Source: Methylacidiphilaceae bacterium UBA1321 (GTDB taxonomy: Bacteria > Verrucomicrobiota > Verrucomicrobiia > Methylacidiphilales > UBA1321). Taken from it: a DNA stretch of 5,330 nucleotides. The notes under the pieces are model-generated. The model did no database searches. It had not been told where the DNA came from and saw only the letters and a program-made list of their open reading frames with translations. The stretch spans positions 1 to 5,330 of the forward strand of contig DBTH01000238.1 in NCBI GenBank assembly GCA_002306945.1, written 5' to 3'. Both the position numbers and the translations under genes were made by a program. How positions within the stretch are numbered: position 1 is the first letter of the stretch; the number at the start of each line of letters is the position of its first letter. This document shows positions 1 to 5,330 of this stretch, piece after piece.

Positions 1-998
1 TGAATTTCTATGCCATGGACGCGATCCCCCTCCTGGCGCAATTTCCGCGCCGCTTTGAAGTGACGGCGGGAATTTATTCCGCGTATTCAGACGCGCAATT
101 TCTCGAACAGCCCAGCCTCTGGCTTTATAACATCATCGATGGCCGTTACGGACTCGCCGATCACACGCCGCGCACGTTGCCGATAGACGGGGTTTTCTGC
201 GCGTTTCTTTATTCCTGGGCCATCAATCTTTCCTTCGATCCCTCGGCGGCGCCTGTCTATCAAAACAAGGGCGTCGTGATCTCCGGTCACCGCCTGCGCG
301 ACTGGTTTGACAAGAGCCAGGTACTGGTGGCGCGCATGCCTGAAGGTAAGCCGGGCCTGAGTTTTTCATTCAAGGGCGGCAATAACGGGACCAGCCACAA
401 TCACAATGACCTCGGCACCTTCCTGACGGTTGTCGACGGTCAACCGATCACAGTCGATCCGGGCGTCACGGTTTATGATGCCAGGACGTTCGGACCGCAG
501 CGCTTTGACATTCAGGTGATCAGTTCCTACGGTCACTCCCTTCCGCGAGTAGCCGGACAGTTGCAGAAATTCGGCAAGCAATATCATTCGGAAGTCGTTG
601 ATTCGAAATTCTCGGATACGGCTGACACGGTGACCCTCGATCTGACGAAGGCTTATGAAGTGCCTGTTCTCAAGAAGCTGACACGGCGGTTCGATTACTC
701 GCGCCAGGCCAAGGGGGAATTGCTTGTCACCGACGAAGTGCAATTCAGCTCACCGCAGGCTTTCGGCACGGCGTTGTCGACTTATGGCGAGGCTCGTGAG
801 GAAAAGCCTGGCGTGTGGATTATTTCCTATAAGGGCAAGGAATTACGCGTGCAGATCGATGCGGGCGGTGTGCCGTTTACGGTGACCAATGAAGTGCTCA
901 AGGATGAAGCCCGTTTCGGCAAGGTGCGCAGTCTCGGTATCGTCTTGAACGATTCGGCGGCGCAAGCCAAAATCACCGTGCGTTTGACGCCGCTCTGA
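1..998 (+). CDS. Heparinase II/III-family polysaccharide lyase-like protein, C-terminal part (5' end outside window)
   Basis: The frame is open to the left edge (first full codon at 3), so the ATG at 15 is probably internal; about 331 residues are visible. Heparinase II/III-like proteins usually have 600-700 residues: an N-terminal alpha/alpha toroid, then a beta-sandwich. The fragment therefore covers the end of the helical domain and the whole beta-sandwich region. The family signature HNHND is present (His codons at 396 and 402), followed by the VDPG stretch (Asp codon at 456) and a YGHS stretch (His codon at 534). In Pedobacter heparinase II equivalent His, Asp and His residues bind a structural zinc, so that site looks intact. 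Such enzymes cleave uronic-acid-containing glycans (heparin/heparan sulfate, alginate and others) by beta-elimination. The exact substrate cannot be read from this part, and neither a signal peptide nor the catalytic residues of the helical domain can be assessed. The gene ends 17 bases before the GH28-like gene, which suggests cotranscription. Family assignment is firm; lyase activity is inferred. Confidence 0.88.
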   Translation, partial: NFYAMDAIPLLAQFPRRFEVTAGIYSAYSDAQFLEQPSLWLYNIIDGRYGLADHTPRTLPIDGVFCAFLYSWAINLSFDPSAAPVYQNKGVVISGHRLRDWFDKSQVLVARMPEGKPGLSFSFKGGNNGTSHNHNDLGTFLTVVDGQPITVDPGVTVYDARTFGPQRFDIQVISSYGHSLPRVAGQLQKFGKQYHSEVVDSKFSDTADTVTLDLTKAYEVPVLKKLTRRFDYSRQAKGELLVTDEVQFSSPQAFGTALSTYGEAREEKPGVWIISYKGKELRVQIDAGGVPFTVTNEVLKDEARFGKVRSLGIVLNDSAAQAKITVRLTPL

Positions 999-1015
999 TT
1001 TCGCCCGGGAGCTGT

Positions 1016-2392
1016 ATGAATAGTGAAATCCCTCCTGCGCTGGTGGAAGAAATCAACCTGCTCGAATGCGGTGCGGTTGGTGATGGACGGACGTTGAATA
1101 CCGGCGTGTTGAGGTCAATCGCCGGGCGTTGCCAGCGGCAGGGAGGCGGGACGATCCGCGTTCCGGCGGGAGATTATCTGACGGGCGTTTTTGAGCTGCC
1201 CGATAACACCACTCTCATTCTTGAAAAGGGCGCGCGCCTGCTGGCCAGTCCGCGTTTGGAAGATCACCTTGTGGACGGTGCCAGCGTGGGGCTTCTATAT
1301 GCGCGCAACGCACGAAACATTGTCCTGACCGGTGAAGGCACTCTCGACGGCAACGGTTCGGTTTTTTTTCAGGAGGGCCGGATCCACGACGGCGCGCGGG
1401 ACGATGGCGGTGGCGCGACATGGCAGAAAAAGAACGGGCTTCCCTATGGTAGCGATTCGGCTGAGCACGGTCCGTTGTATTCGCCGGGGAGGCCGGGTAA
1501 CATGATTGTCTTTGGACAGTGCCGCAACGTGCGGATTGAGAATGTCCGGTTGACCGGCGCGGCTTACTGGACGTTGCATTGTGCCGATTGCGAGGACGTC
1601 GAAGTGCGCGGATTGCGCATTGAAAACGATCTCCGTCACCCGAACAACGACGGGATTCATTTGACGACATGCCGACGTGTTCGTGTGCGTGATTGCCGGA
1701 TTGCTTGCGGCGACGACGCCATAGCGATCACCGGGTTTCGCGAACCCGCGGGGGAGCCTCAGATTGCCTTTGGCCTGCGTGGACTTGAAGGAGTGGGGGA
1801 GGAGATCGAGATTTCCGATTGCGCGTTGACGAGCCGTTCGGCCGCTGTGCGCATCGGTTACGGACAAAATCCGGTGCGCGATGTGCGATTGAAAAATCTG
1901 ACGATTAGGGAAAGCAACCGGGGCATTGGCATCTTTGCGCGGCAGGCCGATGTCGAGAATGTGCGGATCGAAAACTGTCGCATCCAGACCCGGCTTTTTC
2001 ATGGAAACTGGTGGGGTCGGGGCGAGCCGTTGCATGTTTCCGCCGTCCGTTTTCCTGGGGAGACGCGGTTATTCCGAGTGCGTCGAATTTCAATGCACGA
2101 TGTGGAGTTGTCTGGGGAGAATGCCTCGGTTTTATATGCCGAAGAACCGGGAGCGATTGAGGATGTGGAATTGATTCGGGTGAGTGGGAATTTGCGCCGC
2201 GGGAAATTGTTCGAGAAGTGGGGAGGTAATCTCGATGCGCGTCCGGCGGCGGATTCGCGTCTGGGAATTTCCGCCGCGCCGCAGGTTCCGTTGTGGGCGC
2301 ATGGGGTTGGCGGATTGTCTTGCGATGGATGTTGCTGGACTTTGGAGTCAGGTGCGGGAGCGCCCTTTTCGGATCATTTGGTGATCGAATGA
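1016..2392 (+). CDS. GH28-like right-handed beta-helix protein (polygalacturonase superfamily), non-canonical active site, no signal peptide
   Basis: This 458-residue protein opens with the GAVGDG stretch usual at the start of bacterial GH28 enzymes (about residues 19-24). It continues through beta-helix coils with repeated NVRIENV-like segments. Polygalacturonases hydrolyse galacturonan using three aspartates; these are present as NND (D212) and CGDD (D233, D234), with the same 21/22-residue spacing as in fungal polygalacturonase II. The later GHG and RIK motifs are not recognisable: by my alignment the His position is A276 (SAAVRIGYG, 275-283), and RIK is replaced around 305-307 within NRGIGIFAR. 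A WWGRGEP stretch follows near residue 330. It resembles a GH28-like subgroup I remember from gut and environmental bacteria, so it is probably a divergent enzyme rather than a dead one. The N terminus has no hydrophobic segment, and no upstream start in this frame adds one, so it appears cytoplasmic. The start is supported by GGGAG at 1007-1011, four bases before ATG. The substrate is unknown; an oligosaccharide containing a uronic acid or rhamnose is plausible. Confidence 0.87.
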   Translation: MNSEIPPALVEEINLLECGAVGDGRTLNTGVLRSIAGRCQRQGGGTIRVPAGDYLTGVFELPDNTTLILEKGARLLASPRLEDHLVDGASVGLLYARNARNIVLTGEGTLDGNGSVFFQEGRIHDGARDDGGGATWQKKNGLPYGSDSAEHGPLYSPGRPGNMIVFGQCRNVRIENVRLTGAAYWTLHCADCEDVEVRGLRIENDLRHPNNDGIHLTTCRRVRVRDCRIACGDDAIAITGFREPAGEPQIAFGLRGLEGVGEEIEISDCALTSRSAAVRIGYGQNPVRDVRLKNLTIRESNRGIGIFARQADVENVRIENCRIQTRLFHGNWWGRGEPLHVSAVRFPGETRLFRVRRISMHDVELSGENASVLYAEEPGAIEDVELIRVSGNLRRGKLFEKWGGNLDARPAADSRLGISAAPQVPLWAHGVGGLSCDGCCWTLESGAGAPFSDHLVIE

Positions 2393-2394
2393 GC

Positions 2395-2424
2395 CTGACA
2401 AGCGGGGGCTCCGGATTCTATAAG
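2395..2424 (+). promoter_or_regulatory. Putative sigma70-type promoter for the esterase gene
   Basis: A -35 box CTGACA (2395-2400) and a -10 box TATAAG (2419-2424) each match the consensus at 5 of 6 positions, with an 18-base spacer. The -35 box begins two bases after the stop codon of the GH28-like gene. Transcription would begin near 2431, giving a leader of about 109 bases before the ATG at 2540. The leader contains a small GCCG/CGGC hairpin candidate (2447-2458) without a T-run. This would let the esterase be expressed separately from the upstream pair. It is a consensus match only. Confidence 0.45.
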
Positions 2425-2520
2425 TAGAGAAGAATTGCCGTTGTTTGCCGCAGACGGCGTTGCAGAATCGATTCCTTCCGATAAGTGGGAAAGGCTCCGG
2501 TTGATTTCAGTTTCAACAGT

Positions 2521-2532
2521 CTGTCAGGACAG
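2521..2532. promoter_or_regulatory. Short perfect dyad overlapping the ribosome binding site of the esterase gene
   Basis: CTGTC (2521-2525), two bases, then GACAG (2528-2532) form a perfect 5+5 inverted repeat. The only Shine-Dalgarno-like bases of the esterase gene, AGGA at 2526-2529 (ten bases before ATG 2540), lie inside it. The two-base centre is too tight for a good RNA hairpin, so if functional it would more likely be a protein-binding site. A dyad this short can occur by chance. Confidence 0.2.
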
Positions 2533-2539
2533 TACAATT

Positions 2540-3901
2540 ATGAAAAAGCCCAATCAATTTTTCTTCTTGTTGTGCGGCGTATTGACCATGTGCGGCGCAC
2601 GATTTGGCGTTGGCAATCTCACGGCGGCTTCGTCGTGGGATGGCAAGACACCGGTCGAATACGTTCTCTCAGTGGAGACCGATCGTCCGGAGGCCGTTTA
2701 CAAAAAAGGGGAGACGGTCACTTTCAAAATCAGGCTGGAGCACAACAAGAAGCCCGGAGGCGAACAAACGGTGGAATGGGTGATTACCAAGGACGGTTTG
2801 CAACCGCCGCTCCAAAAGGGAACCGTTGCGCTCAAGGATGGCCGCGCGGAAGTTTCCGGCGCGCTTGGTGAACCGGGTTTTCTGCGCTGCGATGTGACGT
2901 TGAAGCGGGACAAGGAAACGTTGAAGGCTCCGGTGGCCGCGGCCATTGATCCGTTGGAAATCAAGCCGAGCTTGCCGGTGCCGGGCGACTTCGATTCTTT
3001 TTGGGCGGCGAAGAAAAAACAGCTTGCCGCGGTGCCGGTGAATGCACGGTTGACTCCGGTGCCTGTTTCGCCGGAATGGCCGGGAGTCGAGGAGTTTGAT
3101 TTTCAGGGAGATTGCATCGGTGCACCCGTTTCGGGTTATTACGCGCGACCGATTGGGGCCAAGCCGAAGAGTTGTCCGGCGCTGCTTTATGTCGAGGGTG
3201 CGGGAGTCACTGATCTGCAGGTGTTGACTCCCGTGCGCTGGGCCAAAGAGGGTTTTATTGCGCTCGATTTGAACGCGCACGGCATCGCCAACGGCAAGCC
3301 AAAGGAATTCTATTCGGAATTGGCCGAGGGCCGATTGAAGGATTACCGGACGCATGGACGGGAATCGCGGGAGACGTACTATTTCCTCGGGATGTACCTG
3401 CGCGATTTGCAGGGGTTGAATTTTCTAGCCGCACAACCGGAATGGGACGGGCGCATTCTTGTTGCCGAGGGTGTCAGCCAGGGCGGAGCACAGGCACTGG
3501 CCATGGCCGCGCTCGATCACCGTGTGACATTTGTTGCCGTGAGCAATCCGGCCATGTGCGATCACACCGGAATGCTCGTGGGACGAATCGCGGGTTGGCC
3601 GAAGGTGGTGCCTGTTGACGCCGATGGCAAGCCGGATCGGACGGTGATCGAGACATCCCGTTATTTCGATTCGGTGAATTTCGCCACCCGGATCAAGGCG
3701 CCGGTCTATTTCGACATCGGGTTTACCGATTTGATTACGCCTGCGACGGGCATTTATGCGGCCTATAACAACATCTCTTCGCGCAAGAGGGTGCTCAACG
3801 GCCCGCATTACGGACATGGATTGCCTTATCCAAGCTTCTGGAACGATTTCGCCAAAGTGATTCTCGAAGAGGTCAGGTCGCAACAGGCCGGAGGGAAATA
3901 G
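2540..3901 (+). CDS. Secreted AXE1-family (acetyl xylan esterase-like) alpha/beta hydrolase with N-terminal beta-sandwich-like region
   Basis: I start this gene at ATG 2540 (453 residues) rather than at an in-frame TTG at 2435. From 2540 the protein begins with a classic signal peptide: MKK, a hydrophobic run FFFLLCGVLTM (7-17) and likely cleavage after T-A-A near residue 30. The sequence before 2540 is not protein-like, and AGGA at 2526-2529 can serve as ribosome binding site. Residues about 36-145 look like an Ig-like beta-sandwich, including a KKGETVTF stretch common in such modules. The alpha/beta hydrolase domain begins at GDFDSFW (149-155), the entry motif of AXE1 esterases. The catalytic triad is visible: Ser313 in GVSQGG, Asp397 in GFTD, and a His in GPHYGHG (His426, less likely His423). 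AXE1 enzymes remove acetyl groups from polysaccharides or oligosaccharides. Here the usual RGQGG-type loop is replaced by DLNAHGIANG, which suggests a subgroup of unknown preference. It probably acts in the periplasm or outside the cell and has its own candidate promoter. Confidence 0.88.
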   Translation: MKKPNQFFFLLCGVLTMCGARFGVGNLTAASSWDGKTPVEYVLSVETDRPEAVYKKGETVTFKIRLEHNKKPGGEQTVEWVITKDGLQPPLQKGTVALKDGRAEVSGALGEPGFLRCDVTLKRDKETLKAPVAAAIDPLEIKPSLPVPGDFDSFWAAKKKQLAAVPVNARLTPVPVSPEWPGVEEFDFQGDCIGAPVSGYYARPIGAKPKSCPALLYVEGAGVTDLQVLTPVRWAKEGFIALDLNAHGIANGKPKEFYSELAEGRLKDYRTHGRESRETYYFLGMYLRDLQGLNFLAAQPEWDGRILVAEGVSQGGAQALAMAALDHRVTFVAVSNPAMCDHTGMLVGRIAGWPKVVPVDADGKPDRTVIETSRYFDSVNFATRIKAPVYFDIGFTDLITPATGIYAAYNNISSRKRVLNGPHYGHGLPYPSFWNDFAKVILEEVRSQQAGGK

Positions 3902-4018
3902 GAAACACCCCGTTGAACTGGTGAGAATGATGCCTATTTGATGGTTTTGGGCGATTTTACGCTACAAGTCGAATAGCGGGGCGTTTGACTCGTCCACCCC
4001 CTCTGCGAAAATCGTCGC

Positions 4019-5095
4019 ATGTCACTTCTTGCCACTCGCAAAAAAACGAATCCGGCTCTGGCTGCGACGGCGGATGCCGCCCAGCAACGGGTACTCTTTG
4101 CATTTTCCAAGGGGGATCGTGCCCTCTTTTTTCCGTCCCATGTCGACGCTTTCCCGGATGGGCCGGGCGAGCGGCAATGGTTCAATACGGACACTCTGAA
4201 GTCGTTGCAGCATTGGGAGGAATATCTGTTGGAATACCGGCCGACGGTGTTGGTTTCCTGCTGGTCGACTCCCAGGATCCCGGACAGCGTGTTGTTTGCG
4301 GATTCGATGCGGTTGCGCTATCTCTGCCACTCGGCCGGGACGGTTCGCTCCAAGGTGCCCCGGGAATTTATCACGGCTGGCGGAATGGTGACGAATTGGG
4401 GGCAGACGATCAGTCATACAGTGGCCGAACACGGGTTGCTGCTGGTGCTGGCCTCGTTGCGCCGGATGACGTGCTGGAAGGAATCTCTCGAACCCAAGAA
4501 TGTGCTCTGGGGCAACGCCCAGTTGATGCAGACTAAATCGCTTCGTGAAAAACGCGTGGGGATTCACGGGTTCGGCAATGTGGCTTGCCAACTGATCCAT
4601 TTGCTCGAACCGTTTTCGGTCGAGTGCCGGGCCTATTCCGAAAACGTTCCGCCCGCCATCATGCGGCAGAAGGGGGTCATTCCGTGCGACAGTCTGGAAG
4701 AGTTGTTTTCCCAAAGCGAGATCATCGTCGAATGCGAGGCATTGACGGCGCACTCAGCCGGTTCGGTTACGGAAAAGCTTCTGCGGCTGCTGCCGCCGGA
4801 TGCGGTTTTTGTCAATATTGCGCGGGGCGGATTGGTCGATGAACGGGCGCTGGAGCGTTGCGCGGTGGAAGGTCGCCTGCGCATTGCCCTCGATGTATTT
4901 TCGCAGGAACCGTTGTCCGAGGAGTCGCTCCTGCGTGCCGGCGAGGATGTCATTCTTTCGCCGCACATTGCGGGGCCGACGTCGGATTGGTTCTATCGTT
5001 GCGGAGATCAGGCGCTGAAAAATCTGGAAGCCTATCTGAAGGGTGGCGCTTTGAACGGGTTGGTCACCGTGGAAGTTTACGACCGGTCGACCTGA
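4019..5095 (+). CDS. D-isomer-specific 2-hydroxyacid dehydrogenase family protein
   Basis: This 358-residue protein is a complete member of the D-2-hydroxyacid dehydrogenase family, which interconverts 2-keto acids and D-2-hydroxy acids with NAD(H) or NADP(H) in the cytoplasm. The nucleotide-binding segment is GIHGFGNVA (181-189), a GxGxxA version of the usual GxGxxG. The second beta strand ends in CRAYSEN, with Ser207 where NAD-dependent members usually carry Asp. The catalytic trio is intact: Arg269 in ARGGLVDE, Glu297 in SQEP and His316 in SPHIAGP. The substrate loop HSAGTVRS replaces the more common GxGVDN type. ATG 4019 is the only usable start: a stop lies upstream in frame at 3986-3988, with no ATG, GTG or TTG between. 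No clear Shine-Dalgarno sequence precedes it, and about 20 residues precede the first core strand (RVLFAF). In this company it might act on a 2-keto acid from uronate catabolism, but that is inferred from context only. Confidence 0.88.
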   Translation: MSLLATRKKTNPALAATADAAQQRVLFAFSKGDRALFFPSHVDAFPDGPGERQWFNTDTLKSLQHWEEYLLEYRPTVLVSCWSTPRIPDSVLFADSMRLRYLCHSAGTVRSKVPREFITAGGMVTNWGQTISHTVAEHGLLLVLASLRRMTCWKESLEPKNVLWGNAQLMQTKSLREKRVGIHGFGNVACQLIHLLEPFSVECRAYSENVPPAIMRQKGVIPCDSLEELFSQSEIIVECEALTAHSAGSVTEKLLRLLPPDAVFVNIARGGLVDERALERCAVEGRLRIALDVFSQEPLSEESLLRAGEDVILSPHIAGPTSDWFYRCGDQALKNLEAYLKGGALNGLVTVEVYDRST

Positions 5096-5101
5096 AGGCA
5101 A

Positions 5102-5137
5102 CCGCAACGATCGAAATGTCCGTAATCCCCATAGTTA
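5102..5137. repeat. Degenerate 9-base tandem repeat, four units
   Basis: Starting seven bases after the dehydrogenase stop codon, four consecutive 9-base units (5102-5110, 5111-5119, 5120-5128, 5129-5137) align to a loose consensus CCGtAATga. Column 2 (C) and column 5 (A) are the same in all four units, and about 26 of 36 positions agree with the column majority. On the opposite strand it would read as a three-residue repeat (YGD-YGH-FDR-CGC), but the short frame there has no other support. It may be the decayed remnant of an intergenic tandem repeat. The phase was chosen by eye. Confidence 0.35.
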
Positions 5138-5330
5138 GCGCCTCTGTCTGTGTGTGACTGGGATACTATAGTAATTTTGTTTAACATTTCAACGATAGCC
5201 GTTTTAAGTAAAACTGTGACCGCTCAAGGAGTTCACACGTTCACAAGAGATCTCATTGCCGTCGATAAAGAAGTTTGCCCAAAACAAGCTATAGAATTAT
5301 TTGAAATTTTATAACATTATGTAGAAATAT
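5138..5330. other. AT-rich region after the last gene, no convincing gene or terminator
   Basis: GC content falls from roughly 57-60% in the genes to about 32% over 5161-5330, and to 16% in the last 50 bases. I see no rho-independent terminator after the dehydrogenase and no full promoter, only isolated matches such as TTAACA (5181-5186) and TATAGA (5290-5295) without a proper partner. A short frame ending with TAA at 5312-5314 is open from 5135 but has no ATG start and no ribosome binding site. The region is probably intergenic, or the edge of a different segment. Confidence 0.5.
5231..5246. repeat. Two adjacent 8-base direct repeats
   Basis: GTTCACAC (5231-5238) is followed directly by GTTCACAA (5239-5246), matching at seven of eight positions. 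A GAGATCTC palindrome follows at 5247-5254. Such a pair could be a binding site upstream of a gene beyond the window, or chance. Confidence 0.25.

Noticed and set aside
1295..2035. Long open frame of 246 codons on the - strand inside the GH28-like gene
   Set aside because: It lies wholly opposite a gene with clear family motifs, and its translation is rich in Arg, Pro and His with no recognisable domain. This is the usual mirror effect of GC-rich codon use.
2437..2458. GCCGT/ACGGC and GCCG/CGGC inverted repeats as a terminator after the GH28-like gene
   Set aside because: The stems are only 4-5 base pairs and no T-run follows, so rho-independent termination is not supported.
2533..2538. TACAAT as a -10 box just before the esterase ATG
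   Set aside because: Transcription would start downstream of the ATG at 2540, and no acceptable -35 box lies about 17 bases upstream.
2435..2539. Upstream TTG start that would lengthen the esterase by 35 residues
   Set aside because: It would bury the clear signal peptide inside the protein, and the added residues look like translated leader sequence.
2669..3355. Open frame of 228 codons on the - strand opposite the esterase
   Set aside because: It is antisense to a well-supported esterase, shows no domain or motif, and has an Arg-rich composition typical of a shadow frame.
3938..3968. TTGATG and TACAAG as a promoter for the dehydrogenase gene
   Set aside because: The spacer is 19 bases and the boxes match only partly. 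A promoter in this 117-base gap is plausible, but these boxes are not convincing.
4022..4753. Open frame of 243 codons on the - strand opposite the dehydrogenase
   Set aside because: It overlaps the conserved dehydrogenase core entirely and its translation resembles no family I know.
5125..5169. Hairpins ATCCC/GGGAT and ATAGT/ACTAT as a terminator after the dehydrogenase
   Set aside because: Each stem is five base pairs with a loop of about 29 bases, and there is no directly following T-run.

Overview
The window carries four tightly packed genes, all on the + strand, whose families point to breakdown of an acidic, acetylated polysaccharide. The coding part is moderately GC-rich (about 57% in the stretch counted by hand). 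The mix of a heparinase II/III-like lyase, a GH28-like beta-helix protein, a secreted AXE1-type esterase and a D-2-hydroxyacid dehydrogenase is typical of polysaccharide-degrading bacteria of the Verrucomicrobiota, Lentisphaerota or Planctomycetota. This placement is inferred from gene content and protein style; no RNA gene or marker protein confirms it.

Layout: positions 1-998 hold the C-terminal part of a heparinase II/III-family protein whose start lies outside the window. After 17 bases comes a 458-residue GH28-like protein without a signal peptide (1016-2392), probably in the same transcript. A 147-base gap then holds a good sigma70-like promoter (2395-2424) and the leader of a secreted esterase with an N-terminal beta-sandwich-like region (2540-3901). 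After another 117-base gap lies a D-2-hydroxyacid dehydrogenase (4019-5095). The last 235 bases hold no convincing gene. They begin with a degenerate 9-base periodic repeat and turn sharply AT-rich (about 32% GC over the last 170 bases).

Proposed joint role (inference): the exported esterase removes acetyl or similar groups from the polymer, the lyase-like and GH28-like proteins cleave uronic-acid-containing chains or oligosaccharides, and the dehydrogenase handles a 2-keto/2-hydroxy acid formed downstream. No transporter, sulfatase, SusC/D pair or regulator is visible, so the locus is either incomplete here or scattered. The most notable points are the GH28-like protein, which keeps the three catalytic aspartates but lacks the usual His and Arg-Lys motifs, and the altered cofactor-binding loop of the dehydrogenase.
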